Positions 9,284-17,606 of a DNA stretch of 64,000 nucleotides are shown one piece after another. Both the position numbers and the translations under genes were made by a program. The notes below the pieces were generated by a model. The model did not search any database. It saw nothing but the letters and a program-made list of their open reading frames with translations, and had not been told where the DNA came from. Source of the DNA: Rossellomorea aquimaris (GTDB lineage: Bacteria > Bacillota > Bacilli > Bacillales > Bacillaceae_B); NCBI RefSeq assembly GCF_003315075.1, contig NZ_QNRJ01000003.1, positions 62,001 to 126,000 of the forward strand. The letters are read 5' to 3'. How positions within the stretch are numbered: position 1 is the stretch's first letter; every line of letters begins with the position of its first letter.

Positions 9284-9814
9284 CTATGCAGTCTGTGCAT
9301 AAACGATCGAATACAGCTGCTTTCTTCCCCGGTGAAAACGGGTTTTGACGGTGGAGGGAGAGAGGTTCAGCTTTAAAGCAATCTCCCCATCACTAAGATC
9401 CTGTGTCACTTTCAATGACATGACTTCCTGCTGAGAAAGTGGCAGCCTCTTAATATTTTCCTGGATGCTGCTCTTAAGAAATCGTGCTTCAATCTCTATT
9501 TCCAGAGGGTTATGATCCTGTATGGATTGAACCTCTTCCTCAACTTCCATATAGACTTCATTGCGTTTCGATTCTTTTCGGATGAAATCGATTGCTGTAC
9601 ATCTTGCGATAGAAGTGAGCCAGGACTTCGTTTTCGTCACATCGAGTAAAGTATCCATCCTGATGTAAGCCTTGAGAAAGGTTTCTTGAACGATATCCTG
9701 TGATAGATGAGCGTCCTTTGTCATCGTATAAGCGATATGATAGATCAGTTTATGAAATTGTCCATACATTTCCTCTAACGTGAGAGGAGATGGTTGCATC
9801 TGTAGTGTGTCCAT
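9284..9814 (-). CDS. ECF-like sigma-70 family RNA polymerase sigma factor
   Basis: A 176-aa alternative sigma factor. Region 2 spans about 15-85 (YGQFHKLIYHIAYTMTKD, QDIVQETFLKAY, WLTSIARCTAIDFIRK) and region 4 about 118-170 (LPLSQQEVMSLK, DLSDGEIALKLNLSPSTVK, RFHRGRKQL). Regions 1 and 3 are absent, as in ECF sigma factors. A GAGGTG box lies 7 nt before the ATG. It is the last gene of a minus-strand operon, 25 bp after the ABC permease gene. No anti-sigma factor gene is next to it, which is unusual for this class; the ABC permease with its large extracytoplasmic part could stand in, but that is speculation. Confidence 0.88.
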   Translation of the reverse strand: MDTLQMQPSPLTLEEMYGQFHKLIYHIAYTMTKDAHLSQDIVQETFLKAYIRMDTLLDVTKTKSWLTSIARCTAIDFIRKESKRNEVYMEVEEEVQSIQDHNPLEIEIEARFLKSSIQENIKRLPLSQQEVMSLKVTQDLSDGEIALKLNLSPSTVKTRFHRGRKQLYSIVYAQTA

Positions 9815-9839
9815 ATGGCTTCACCTCGACTTTCTATAG

Positions 9840-11810
9840 TCAATTGTCCGTTTTATTCTTCAGGAATGAAGGCGTATCTTCAGCTTTTAAGCCTCGCACT
9901 TCGATATTTCCGTGGGTTTTATACTTGATGATCACTATATATTCATTGGTCATCTGATTGTATACGAGTTGATTCATGATGGCTTCTACGTGTTTGGAGT
10001 CCGCTACTTCGACCCCTTTGTTTTCTTTCTTTAACTCCAGGGCTGCCGTATCTAGATCTACGACGTTGAACAGACGGTTGCGGTAACGCTCTTGATCGAT
10101 CACGTACATCCACTCTACATCATCTGCAGTCACCCTTATATCTTCAAGGTATCCATTCTCCTGTAGCCAGGATTCGAATTTCTTATCGTTATTCCGTACC
10201 CCGACATGGGTCCATTGGTTCTCTGAAAGAAGTAATTCAACGTTATAGAGGTTCACTCTGTCGCGATCTTCAAACGTATCATTATAGGTTTCTTCTTTTA
10301 AAATCCCGATGGCTTCATTGATTTGTTCGGGATCGACAATGCTTATACTCTGTCTATTCCCCAAATCAGAATAAATCGATAGTTTGTCTACCTTGCTTGA
10401 ATCAACGGAAAAGATTTGTTCCGTCGTTTCTTTATAATTTTTCATTTCATAGAGTGAAGCGTACTGGGATTTGAATTCGTCTATATTCACTTGGTAGTTC
10501 CTCACCAGCTTACTGCCATCTTTCATCTTGTAATAGAAAAAGATCTGCTCGCTACCGTCACGGTGAACGATATTTTGGCCAGGGTTGTTAACAATTTCTT
10601 CATGAAGGTCCAGAACCGCTTCAATTGTTTTATCTTCGCTAATAAATGGCTCTTCAATGAGTGTTTCTGGATTGTCCGTCAAGGAATAATAGCTTGGGCT
10701 CACATGCACTTTTTCTACATCTTCCAATTCAGGAATCTTCTTTTCATATTGAAACAAATCGAACTGAATGAATAAACCGATAAGAGAGATGGCCACGGCA
10801 AACCCGACATAGCCCTTCCAATAACTGAACACTCTCCAATGTTTTTGTAAAACCATTTCTGCAAGATAGTAGCCAATGAATGAGCCTATAAAATAGCCGA
10901 ATAAGGTCCATTCCGTCTCTTGGTAGATTCCATTAAAGTACATGCCGCCAACCAGCATGAAACAGAATGCGACTCCATATTTGAACAGGGGTCTGAGGAC
11001 AGGATAAACAATGGCAAGGGATGCTGCTTCTACTTTTCTCGTTTTATACAATACATACGATAAAACATAGAGTAGGAGAGTGATAGCTATGAACAGTGTT
11101 ACATCCATTCCGGAAAAGATTTTATTTTCCAGATATACGGCCTTGATGACTGGGGAGTATTGTTCAATTTGGATATTGAAAAAATAATCCTCAGGAAATC
11201 CATATAATAGATTTTTCAGGCTGAAGCATACGAGCATAAACATTCCAGCCGGTAATAGGAGCAGGATGTAAGTCATTACGCCCTGTACAGCTGTCAGTCC
11301 CGTTATCATGGCCATAAAGGTAGCGGCTGTGAACAGAAGGCTGTTCATAAGGATGGTGATGCCGCACCAGATGAAAATGTCTTGAACACTAATAAATTGA
11401 TGAAGATCCGTTAATGAATAAAGGGAAAGTAAAATCGCTGTATTCAGTACAATTGGCGTGATGAGAATGACAAACCCTGTAACGGTAAAATGATAAAACA
11501 ATTTGCTGCGTGTCAGTGGAAGGCTATGCATGAAGTCTGCAGCCTGTTTTACATGTAAATAACGGAAAAGGAAAAGGGATAGGATGACTGGAACGAACAG
11601 CATCAAACCCATTTGGATCGGGTATTGCATTTTGAATAGGTTTTCGTAAATGGCAATCGGATAGGGCTGATTGTCATTAGATAGTTTACCGATAATGTCA
11701 ACCGGCAAAGAAAAGAGAAGTCCGATAAAATAAACGATTCCTACCCACCCAACATTCCGAAGGCTTTGAATGATGACTTCCTTATTGATCCATGATGTTT
11801 TGGATGGCAT
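9840..11810 (-). CDS. ABC-2 type permease with DUF6449-like C-terminal domain
   Basis: A 656-aa membrane protein. About the first 350 residues hold some 8-10 hydrophobic segments; the last 270 are soluble, charged and rich in beta-type sequence, matching permeases of GntR-ABC operons in Bacillus. The start at 11810 is chosen because GGAGG lies 9 nt upstream; the longer reading from 11849 has no ribosome binding site. It overlaps the ATPase gene by 29 bp, showing tight coupling. It probably exports or senses a cell-envelope-active compound, by analogy with the YtrA-regulated transporters; the substrate is unknown. Confidence 0.8.
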   Translation of the reverse strand: MPSKTSWINKEVIIQSLRNVGWVGIVYFIGLLFSLPVDIIGKLSNDNQPYPIAIYENLFKMQYPIQMGLMLFVPVILSLFLFRYLHVKQAADFMHSLPLTRSKLFYHFTVTGFVILITPIVLNTAILLSLYSLTDLHQFISVQDIFIWCGITILMNSLLFTAATFMAMITGLTAVQGVMTYILLLLPAGMFMLVCFSLKNLLYGFPEDYFFNIQIEQYSPVIKAVYLENKIFSGMDVTLFIAITLLLYVLSYVLYKTRKVEAASLAIVYPVLRPLFKYGVAFCFMLVGGMYFNGIYQETEWTLFGYFIGSFIGYYLAEMVLQKHWRVFSYWKGYVGFAVAISLIGLFIQFDLFQYEKKIPELEDVEKVHVSPSYYSLTDNPETLIEEPFISEDKTIEAVLDLHEEIVNNPGQNIVHRDGSEQIFFYYKMKDGSKLVRNYQVNIDEFKSQYASLYEMKNYKETTEQIFSVDSSKVDKLSIYSDLGNRQSISIVDPEQINEAIGILKEETYNDTFEDRDRVNLYNVELLLSENQWTHVGVRNNDKKFESWLQENGYLEDIRVTADDVEWMYVIDQERYRNRLFNVVDLDTAALELKKENKGVEVADSKHVEAIMNQLVYNQMTNEYIVIIKYKTHGNIEVRGLKAEDTPSFLKNKTDN

Positions 11811-12684
11811 ATCCGACGTCCTCCATTTCATAAACAAATATTTCTTCAAGGGTCAACGGTAACATATCGAAGATCACCGGATGATAAGGGTGGATCATGC
11901 TTCTCACATGCTTTTCGTCACCTCTTACGATGCAGAGCGATACGCTTCCCCTGGTCTCTTCGTGCAGAAGATCAAGCTCAGTAAAGAGCTTCTTAGGTAT
12001 CTCGCCTTTAAAGGCCAACTGAAGTTTATGAATCCCGGATTTCAAATCATCAAGCTCTTTCTCCAGTAAAAATCTTCCCTGATGCAAAATTCCGATATGA
12101 TCACAAATATCTTCCACCTCACGCAGGTTGTGAGAGGAGATAAGGATCGTCATCTCCCGGTTGGCCACTTCGGTGATCAGTACGCTTTTTACCTTCTTAC
12201 GCACGACAGGGTCTAATCCGTCAAGGGGTTCGTCCAGAATGAGCACATCCGGTTGAGTGGATAATGCAAGAATGAAAGCTGCCTGACGCTGGACTCCTTT
12301 GGAATACTTATGAAGCTTTTTGTGAGGGTCTATCCCAAATAGGCCGGCTAGAGATTTATATTCATGCTCATCCCAACGACTATAGGTATTTTGATAAAAT
12401 CTTGCCATTTGATTTAAGGTATAATGAGCGAAGAAAAACGGTTGATCAGGAATGAAGACCAAGGTTTCTTTCGTTTGGATATTTTCAAAGACCGGTTGAT
12501 CTTTTAAATAAATATCTCCACTTTCGGGCTTCAGAACTCCAGAAATGGATTTGAGTAGTGTCGTCTTTCCTGCACCATTCGATCCGAGCAGTCCGTAAAT
12601 CGATCCCTTTTGAACAGAGAACGAAACGTCATGGATGATTGTATTACCTTCAAAGGATTTACTTAATGATTTAATCTTTATCAT
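11782..12684 (-). CDS. ABC transporter ATP-binding protein (YtrB-like)
   Basis: A 300-aa ABC ATPase. Walker A GSNGAGKTTLL lies near residue 37, a divergent signature YSKGVQRQAAFILAL near 133, Walker B VLILDEPLDGLDP near 155 and the H-loop SSHNLREVEDI near 190. A C-terminal extension of about 90 residues is typical of drug-resistance-type ATPases. It overlaps the GntR gene upstream by 14 bp and the permease gene downstream by 29 bp, so the three are translationally coupled. It powers the partner permease. Confidence 0.9.
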   Translation of the reverse strand: MIKIKSLSKSFEGNTIIHDVSFSVQKGSIYGLLGSNGAGKTTLLKSISGVLKPESGDIYLKDQPVFENIQTKETLVFIPDQPFFFAHYTLNQMARFYQNTYSRWDEHEYKSLAGLFGIDPHKKLHKYSKGVQRQAAFILALSTQPDVLILDEPLDGLDPVVRKKVKSVLITEVANREMTILISSHNLREVEDICDHIGILHQGRFLLEKELDDLKSGIHKLQLAFKGEIPKKLFTELDLLHEETRGSVSLCIVRGDEKHVRSMIHPYHPVIFDMLPLTLEEIFVYEMEDVGYAIQNIMDQ

Positions 12685-13066
12685 CAGATTGATTCCCTCC
12701 TACCGATGCCTCGATGTCAGCAATCATCTGCTTTAAATCTTCAGGCGTGATCCCTAAATATAGAGCTTCAGACAAAAGTTTAGACAACTCTTCTTTTACT
12801 TTCATGATTTTCTCCGCGTTTTGAATGTGATTTGATGGATTAACAAAGCTACCCCGTCCTTTCACAGAATAAATGAACCTTTGAGTTTCAAGTTCCCTAT
12901 AAGCTTTTTGGATTGTGTTTGGATTTATCGTCAGTTGCTGAGCCAATGCACGAACGGAAGGCAATTGTTCGTCAGGCTTCAACACCTCATTAATGATTAA
13001 CTCTTTTAACTTCTCCACTAATTGTTCATAAATGGGCTTTCGACTTCTTAAATCAAGCTCAAACAT
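12671..13066 (-). CDS. GntR family regulator, YtrA subfamily
   Basis: A 131-aa repressor with an N-terminal winged helix (IYEQLVEKLKELIINEVLK, LPSVRALAQQLTINPNTIQKAYREL) and the short two-helix C-terminal dimerisation tail typical of YtrA. The ATG at 13066 has GGGAGG 6 nt upstream; the much longer open frame running to 13327 is AT-rich, hydrophobic read-through without a ribosome binding site. It heads the operon gntR - ATPase - permease - sigma factor and very likely represses it by binding the adjacent palindrome at 13080-13091. Confidence 0.92.
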   Translation of the reverse strand: MFELDLRSRKPIYEQLVEKLKELIINEVLKPDEQLPSVRALAQQLTINPNTIQKAYRELETQRFIYSVKGRGSFVNPSNHIQNAEKIMKVKEELSKLLSEALYLGITPEDLKQMIADIEASVGGNQSDDKD

Positions 13067-13079
13067 ATCCACCCTCCCA

Positions 13080-13091
13080 ACTGTATACAGT
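13080..13091. promoter_or_regulatory. Probable YtrA-type operator
   Basis: The perfect palindrome ACTGTATACAGT lies 14 bp before the gntR start codon and is followed by TGTACT and, 20 bp on, by a related TACAGT half. The AGTGTA/TACACT style matches known YtrA-family operators; autoregulation is inferred. Confidence 0.55.
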
Positions 13092-13369
13092 GTACTATGT
13101 GTCTTAATACAGTTAAGTATATAACAAGTTCTGCCAGTTTGGGAAGAGGGGAAATGAAAAATATTTGAGAGAGCTATCTGCCTTGTGAATAAGGTCCCTG
13201 GGATTTGGAAGTATAAGTATGATACAAACACAAAAATAGATGAAAAGCATATATATATAAAAGTGAAAAAACGTAGTAAATATGAAATATGACATTTCCT
13301 TTGACAAAGAAAGTTTCCTTGATGCAAAATGGTGGTATTGAAAATTTTTGATCGGAGGAGAGGATTGGC

Positions 13370-14185
13370 ATGTTCTTAGATTGGTTAAGTGGATTCAATC
13401 CAGTTGTCCAGGCTCTGTTTGGCGGTACGCTGACATGGGGGTTAACCGCACTGGGGGCTGCATCGGTTTTTTTCTTCACCAAAATTGAAAAGCATACATT
13501 GAATATGATGCTTGGATTTGCTGCAGGTGTCATGATAGCGGCATCGTTTTGGTCACTTCTTGCTCCTTCTATAGAGTTCAGTGAGCAAAATGGTCAGATT
13601 CCATGGCTCGCTCCTGCTATTGGTTTTTTGCTTGGCGGCCTGTTTATTAGACTGTTGGATTTTGTAGTACCTCATTTGCATCTCGGGAACTCAGCGGAAA
13701 AAGCCGAGGGACCTCCAACTAAATTTAAAAAATCAACCTTACTATTTCTTGCAATCACCCTTCATAACATTCCTGAAGGTTTAGCCATCGGTGTGGCTTT
13801 TGGGGCGGCGTCAATGGGACTTGGTGACGCAACATTGGTAGGGGCAATCGGGCTTGCAATCGGAATTGGCATACAGAACATGCCTGAAGGTGCGGCCCTG
13901 TCCATTCCGTTGCGCGGAGAAGGAATGTCACGTCTGAGGTCCTTCAACTATGGTCAGCTTTCAGCCATCGTTGAACCCATGGCTGCCGTAATTGGTGCAG
14001 CTGCTGTCCTTTTAGTGCAGCCATTGCTTCCTTACGCACTTGCTTTTGCCGCAGGGGCCATGATTTTCGTGGTAGTAGAAGAGCTGATCCCAGAGTCTCA
14101 ATCCTCTGGAAGTACAGACTTGGCTACATTGGGACTCATGCTTGGATTTGTTGTGATGATGATTCTGGACGTATCATTGGGATAA
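13370..14185 (+). CDS. ZIP family metal transporter
   Basis: A 271-aa membrane protein with about eight TM segments. The metal-site motifs are intact: HNIPEGLAIG in TM4 (about residues 128-137) and QNMPEGAAL in TM5 (about 167-175), with further acidic residues VEPMAA and VEELIPE. The cytoplasmic loop between TM3 and TM4 contains VPHLHLG, a short His cluster as in ZIP proteins. It is related to ZupT and the GufA subgroup, importing Zn(II) and perhaps Fe or Mn. GGAGGAGAGG lies just upstream of the ATG at 13370. It is monocistronic and followed by a terminator. Confidence 0.92.
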   Translation: MFLDWLSGFNPVVQALFGGTLTWGLTALGAASVFFFTKIEKHTLNMMLGFAAGVMIAASFWSLLAPSIEFSEQNGQIPWLAPAIGFLLGGLFIRLLDFVVPHLHLGNSAEKAEGPPTKFKKSTLLFLAITLHNIPEGLAIGVAFGAASMGLGDATLVGAIGLAIGIGIQNMPEGAALSIPLRGEGMSRLRSFNYGQLSAIVEPMAAVIGAAAVLLVQPLLPYALAFAAGAMIFVVVEELIPESQSSGSTDLATLGLMLGFVVMMILDVSLG

Positions 14186-14192
14186 TAAAAGT

Positions 14193-14222
14193 AAGCATGC
14201 GGCTTAGATCGCATGCTTTTTT
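14193..14222 (+). terminator. Terminator after ZIP gene
   Basis: AAGCATGCG (14193-14201) pairs with CGCATGCTT (14210-14218), followed by TTTT. Confidence 0.85.
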
Positions 14223-14265
14223 CTTTTCCAAATAATAGTATAATGAAAAGGGAGGGGGCGAAAGT

Positions 14266-14808
14266 GTGAAGATTGGTCTCGTGAGGCATTTTAAAGTAAC
14301 AAGAGGATATCCTGATAGATTTGTGACATCCGAAGAACTAATGAATTGGGTAGAAGAGTACGATGAGTCTGATGTAGAAGAGAATGAGGTTGATCTTCAT
14401 GATATTGAGTGGAGGAAGTGCTACGCAAGTGACTTAACCAGGGCAGAAGTAACAGCTCGAAATGTCTATGCCGGGGATATCGTATCGTTGAAGGAACTAC
14501 GTGAAATCAGACTATCTCCCATATTCAGTTCCAAGAGGAAGCTTCCACTGTTTTTACATTTGTTTATGATCCGTGTAGCCTGGTGGTTTAATCATCGTTC
14601 TCAGCCTGAAAGTAAGAATGAGATCCTCAAAAGAATCAACGGCATTGTCGATACGGTCATGCAAGAGGGTGAGGACGTTCTCATTGTAGGCCATGGCGGA
14701 ATTATGCTGTTTATGAGAAAAGAGCTGATTAAACGAGGGTTTAGAGGTCCTAAGTTTAGAAGACCGGTAAACGGGAAGCTTTATGTTTTTCAAGACAAAA
14801 AAGGATGA
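14266..14808 (+). CDS. Histidine phosphatase family protein
   Basis: A 180-aa cytosolic protein of the phosphoglycerate-mutase-like fold. The catalytic phospho-acceptor motif appears as LVRHF at residues 5-9 instead of the usual RHG, and the second catalytic histidine as VGHGGIML near 140. A basic YASDLTRAEVTA segment supplies the middle motif. It starts at GTG 14266, after GGGAGGGGG. The substrate is unknown. It sits alone between two terminators. Confidence 0.85.
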   Translation: MKIGLVRHFKVTRGYPDRFVTSEELMNWVEEYDESDVEENEVDLHDIEWRKCYASDLTRAEVTARNVYAGDIVSLKELREIRLSPIFSSKRKLPLFLHLFMIRVAWWFNHRSQPESKNEILKRINGIVDTVMQEGEDVLIVGHGGIMLFMRKELIKRGFRGPKFRRPVNGKLYVFQDKKG

Positions 14809-14825
14809 TTCCGGGGAATCATCCT
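14802..14825. terminator. Convergent terminator overlapping the phosphatase stop codon
   Basis: AGGATGATTCC (14802-14812) pairs with GGAATCATCCT (14815-14825), with an A-run before it. It can serve the phosphatase gene and the converging stress-protein gene. Confidence 0.75.
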
Positions 14826-14844
14826 AAGTCAATTTTCTAAAAGG

Positions 14845-15168
14845 TTAGTTCTTAACAATCAATAATATCTTTCCTTCATCGAGCTTTTCTTCGTACTGAT
14901 CCGCTTCTTCGTGAGAAAATCCAACTTCCATCAGCTTGTTTCGGAGTTCGTCGCCTTTATTCAGAATCATGTTCCCCACTGCAGTCCCGATGCCTGTTTC
15001 CTTTACACCGATTTCATTGGCGTCCGCTCCATCAGCTACTCTGTCCGTCCGGTCATCATCATGGGATAATACATAAAGATTATGTTTGTCCACTCCTTGA
15101 GAAGAAAGCTTTTCAACTTCTGTAATTAATTCCTTATCGTCATAAAATTCCTTGACAGTCGGTTTCAT
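14845..15168 (-). CDS. YflT-domain general stress protein
   Basis: A 107-aa acidic cytosolic protein with the heat-induced stress protein YflT (GSP17M-like) domain: a beta-strand start PTVKEFYDDKELITEVEKL, then NLYVLSHDDDRTDRVAD and a glycine-rich ETGIGTAVGN segment, ending DEGKILLIVKN. The biochemical role of the family is unknown; in B. subtilis its members belong to the sigma-B general stress regulon. A strong sigma-B promoter lies upstream at 15211-15236. The ribosome binding site GGAGGCGACC precedes ATG 15168. Confidence 0.9.
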   Translation of the reverse strand: MKPTVKEFYDDKELITEVEKLSSQGVDKHNLYVLSHDDDRTDRVADGADANEIGVKETGIGTAVGNMILNKGDELRNKLMEVGFSHEEADQYEEKLDEGKILLIVKN

Positions 15169-15210
15169 TTCAGGTCGCCTCCATCATTCAAATTGTTTTG
15201 TCGTTTATCT

Positions 15211-15236
15211 TTTCCCGCAGGTTTTTAATGGTAAAC
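15211..15236 (-). promoter_or_regulatory. Sigma-B promoter of the YflT-type gene
   Basis: On the minus strand GTTTAC (15231-15236) is followed after 14 bp by GGGAAA (15211-15216). This fits the sigma-B consensus GTTTAA-N14-GGGWAW and puts the transcript start about 36 nt before the ATG. Confidence 0.8.
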
Positions 15237-15296
15237 GTTTGGAGATGTGGGTATACCTATTATGAAGGTGAAATCACAGAAGGGAGGCCATAAGAT

Positions 15297-15623
15297 ATGG
15301 AAGAAGTTCATTCTTTAGAAACCATCAAGGCTACACTGGCAGGGGAAAAGATGGTGTTACTATACATATCCAGACGCAACTGCTCTGTTTGTCATGCTTT
15401 GCTACCCCAAGTGAAAGGGCTGCTGGAAGAGTTTCAAGATATAAAGTCCATTCATGCCGACGTAGAAGAAATGCCGGAAATAGCCGGTGAGTACTCCATC
15501 TTCACTGTACCGGTCGTCATCGTATTTGTAGAGGGAAAAGAAATGTTCAGGAAGGCCCGATTCGTTCCAATCGATGAATTACATACCCAAATTTCCCGTT
15601 TGGTGAAGATGTTAGACAACTAA
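15297..15623 (+). CDS. Thioredoxin-like protein (CSVC active site)
   Basis: A 108-aa cytosolic thioredoxin-fold protein with the redox motif RNCSVCHALL (Cys at about 29 and 32) and the cis-proline segment FTVPVVIVF near residue 75. The CxxC is CSVC rather than thioredoxin CGPC, as in several small Bacillus thioredoxin-like proteins (YtpP/YdbP style). Redox partners are unknown. GGGAGG lies upstream of the ATG. It diverges from the sigma-B stress gene. Confidence 0.88.
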   Translation: MEEVHSLETIKATLAGEKMVLLYISRRNCSVCHALLPQVKGLLEEFQDIKSIHADVEEMPEIAGEYSIFTVPVVIVFVEGKEMFRKARFVPIDELHTQISRLVKMLDN

Positions 15624-15638
15624 ACAAACGTTTGATTA
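15621..15638. promoter_or_regulatory. CAAACGTTTG palindrome, copy 1
   Basis: TAAACAAACGTTTGATTA is an 18-bp palindrome with one mismatch, starting at the stop codon of the thioredoxin-like gene. Related palindromes occur at 43527-43540 and 43582-43601. The central CG with AAA/TTT arms resembles LacI-type operators. Confidence 0.45.
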
Positions 15639-16437
15639 AGAGAGAAAGTTGTTGATCTGACAAGGTAGAAAGGGTTAAACGGTTGTTTAACACTGTAGAA
15701 ATAATAATCGAGAGTCATATTAATTTGGAGATTATATACAAGACAAAAGAGCTGATAAAAAAATAACGGGTTCCGTTAACTATCGTCAACATTAAAAATG
15801 TAAGTTAAAATGCGCATCCATTTGCCTATTAAATGCATACGCATTTTTCATTGGTTTAAATCCATTTATAGGGGATTTTATATAGGAAATTGCACCGCAA
15901 ATGGTAGGGGTAAAATGGCTGTTGTACCCCTACCATTTTACCCTCAATTTGGTATACAATTTGTCACGCCAAAAATGCTACACTACACATTCAAATTCCC
16001 TATATATGTTAATGTGAAGTCTTATCCTTAATTTAGTAACCAGTGATATTAAAATAACCGGAGTTTTTCCGTTTAGTTTGCAGAATAGAGCTAGGTACGG
16101 GGTATATAGGCGGAATTTTTCCGGTTAAGCAAATTAAAATTACCCATTTACACGTTTTACGAGTCAATAGTCGGAATTTTTCCGTCTATTTAAGGTGTTT
16201 TTTATTTTTTTTCCTAAATAAGAGAAATTTCTCCGCTTATTTATCACAGCATGCTGATTCCTCATCTCTGGGTCCGTGAGAGGCCGCTCTTTTCCAAAAA
16301 GGTTAAACGGCTCAATATAGTGAACTGAGCCATTTATTTTTAATCGCAATAACAGATACAAAAAGTAGTACAAATTAGGCTGCATTTTCGGATTTTGCGA
16401 CAGGAAACGGAACCCGTTACTAAAAAAAGTAGCTCTT
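15624..16437. other. Gene-poor AT-rich stretch with several hairpins
   Basis: No open frame with a ribosome binding site is seen here. It holds GTTAAAC/GTTTAAC (15674-15680 and 15685-15691), an AAAATGCG/CGCATTTT pair (15807-15814 and 15840-15847), a 14-bp perfect stem AAATGGTAGGGGTA/TACCCCTACCATTT (15899-15912 and 15925-15938, 12-nt loop), and the four small hairpins at 16058-16242. The density of structure could point to a small RNA, but no promoter-terminator pair is clear. Confidence 0.5.
16058..16242. repeat. Cluster of four CGGAA-type mini-hairpins
   Basis: Four short palindromes lie 50-60 bp apart: CGGAGTTTTTCCG (16059-16071), CGGAATTTTTCCG (16111-16123), CGGAATTTTTCCG (16172-16184) and AAATAAG...CTTATTT around AGAAATTTCT (16216-16242). 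Similar short palindromes are dispersed in Bacillus genomes. Confidence 0.7.
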
Positions 16438-16467
16438 TTGTCATGGTTCAGTGAATAGGTATATAAT
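16438..16467 (+). promoter_or_regulatory. Sigma-A promoter of the 99-aa membrane protein gene
   Basis: TTGTCA (16438-16443) and TATAAT (16462-16467) with an 18-bp spacer; the transcript would start about 45 nt before the ATG at 16519. Confidence 0.65.
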
Positions 16468-16518
16468 AGAGAGTATAGGAGTATAGTAGTCATGAAGAAA
16501 TAAAAGGGGGCTTGATGA

Positions 16519-16818
16519 ATGATCAGATTGTCTGGAACAAAGAAAGTCATGTTACTGTGTTTAGCAATCATCCTCATAATAGTAGCCAACCGGATTTCCA
16601 GTGTGCAACACCTGACCGCAAGAATCGCCACCAACCTGTATGTTAGCCTGAAGTATCAGGATCTTGACCTCGAATACCAAAACGTCGAATTCTCACCCCA
16701 GTTTGGAGATTATTCTGTAGCGTATAAGGACAAGGATGGTAAAGTCTATGGATTCATGGTTACCCCTAAGTCAATGCCCGTCATCATACTTCACGACCCT
16801 CTTAATGAGTCACCTTGA
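16519..16818 (+). CDS. Small membrane-anchored protein of unknown function
   Basis: A 99-aa protein not assigned to a named family. Residues about 8-24 (VMLLCLAIILIIVAN) form one TM helix or signal anchor; the remaining 70 residues look like a small extracytoplasmic beta domain (LDLEYQNVEFSPQF, YSVAYKDKDGKVYGF). This layout resembles DUF3139/YfjL-like single-pass proteins of Bacillus. AAAGGGGG lies 8 nt before the ATG and a good promoter is present, so it is probably real. Confidence 0.7.
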   Translation: MIRLSGTKKVMLLCLAIILIIVANRISSVQHLTARIATNLYVSLKYQDLDLEYQNVEFSPQFGDYSVAYKDKDGKVYGFMVTPKSMPVIILHDPLNESP

Positions 16819-17017
16819 TCAAGTCTGAAAAAGTAATCTTCTTATCTATTAAAATCTCTTTTTCATGTATAAAACATAAAAAGGTGTGAACATAGAAATC
16901 AGAATTAGTCAGAAGGCATCATAGATCATCCGGACCCGCTCCTATAAAGAGGCTGGTCTTTTTTTGTGAAGGGATCTTTTCGTAAAGCTTGTTGCTATTG
17001 TAGATAAGATAGTACTA

Positions 17018-17143
17018 GTTGATTTCCGTTCCAGGATGCTCGCTTTCCGCGGGGCTGGCGGTGAGCCTCCTCGGCTGCGCCTCCGGGGTCTCACCTGTCC
17101 AGCTATTCCCGCAGGAGTCGATCATCCTGCAGCGAGAATCAAC
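17018..17143 (+). repeat. GC-rich Bacillaceae palindromic repeat, copy with GTTGATT arms
   Basis: GTTGATT (17018-17024) and AATCAAC (17137-17143) bound a core with CTTTCCGCGG, GAGCCTCCTC, GGGGTCTC and CCGCAGGAGTC blocks, inner arms CAGGATG/CATCCTG. It is the same family as 5400-5575 but with different flanks. The gap 16819-17606 contains this repeat, the next one and a short GACC/GGTC hairpin near 16930-16967, but no gene. Confidence 0.85.
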
Positions 17144-17282
17144 TTTCTGAGCATGTATCCTTAATCGAAAACAATTAAAACAAGCTTTTTAGCAAACGAT
17201 CTCATTTAAGGTAAGTAGAGATTGATTTGTCCTTTTAGGAAAGAAGAATTATTTTTTCTACTTATATTGTTTTCTGGTACAC

Positions 17283-17466
17283 ATTGAAGCTCTGTCACAA
17301 AAAAACTATTAAAGATGGTGAGGGGAACTGCGCAGACTCCTGCAGAAGTACGGGCGTGCCGAGACCCCGTTCGGCTAAGCTGAGGAGGCTCGGCCGAACG
17401 CTAGCTGCAAGCGGAGCAGTTCCCCTCATCATCCAGCACACACTAATTGACAGAGCCTTGCAGAAC
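17283..17466 (-). repeat. GC-rich Bacillaceae palindromic repeat, flank type A, copy 2 (inverted)
   Basis: Reverse-complement relative of 5400-5575. AGATGGTGAGGGGAACTGC starts near 17312 and GCAGTTCCCCTCATCATC follows near 17418; outside these the same flank GCACACACTAATTGACAGAG is present. The two copies lie 12 kb apart in inverted orientation, so recombination between them could invert the 5.5-17.3 kb segment. Confidence 0.88.
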
Positions 17467-17606
17467 GAATGTTTAAAAAAATCTTTACGAAAAGAGCGTT
17501 GGGAAAATACACCCCAGGTCTTAGAAGCAATTACTTCTACAGCTACTGTTTGCATGTTGTCGATTTTTTTATACTTAAGATATTCGTACGCATAGGAGTG
17601 ACCTTG

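Noticed and set aside
13067-13327. N-terminal extension of the GntR regulator
   Set aside because: The added 87 residues are hydrophobic translated AT-rich promoter DNA without a ribosome binding site; the family starts at 13066.
17469-17606. N-terminal extension of the DedA-like protein
   Set aside because: It begins at the end of a repeat element and lacks a ribosome binding site; AGGAG precedes 17607.
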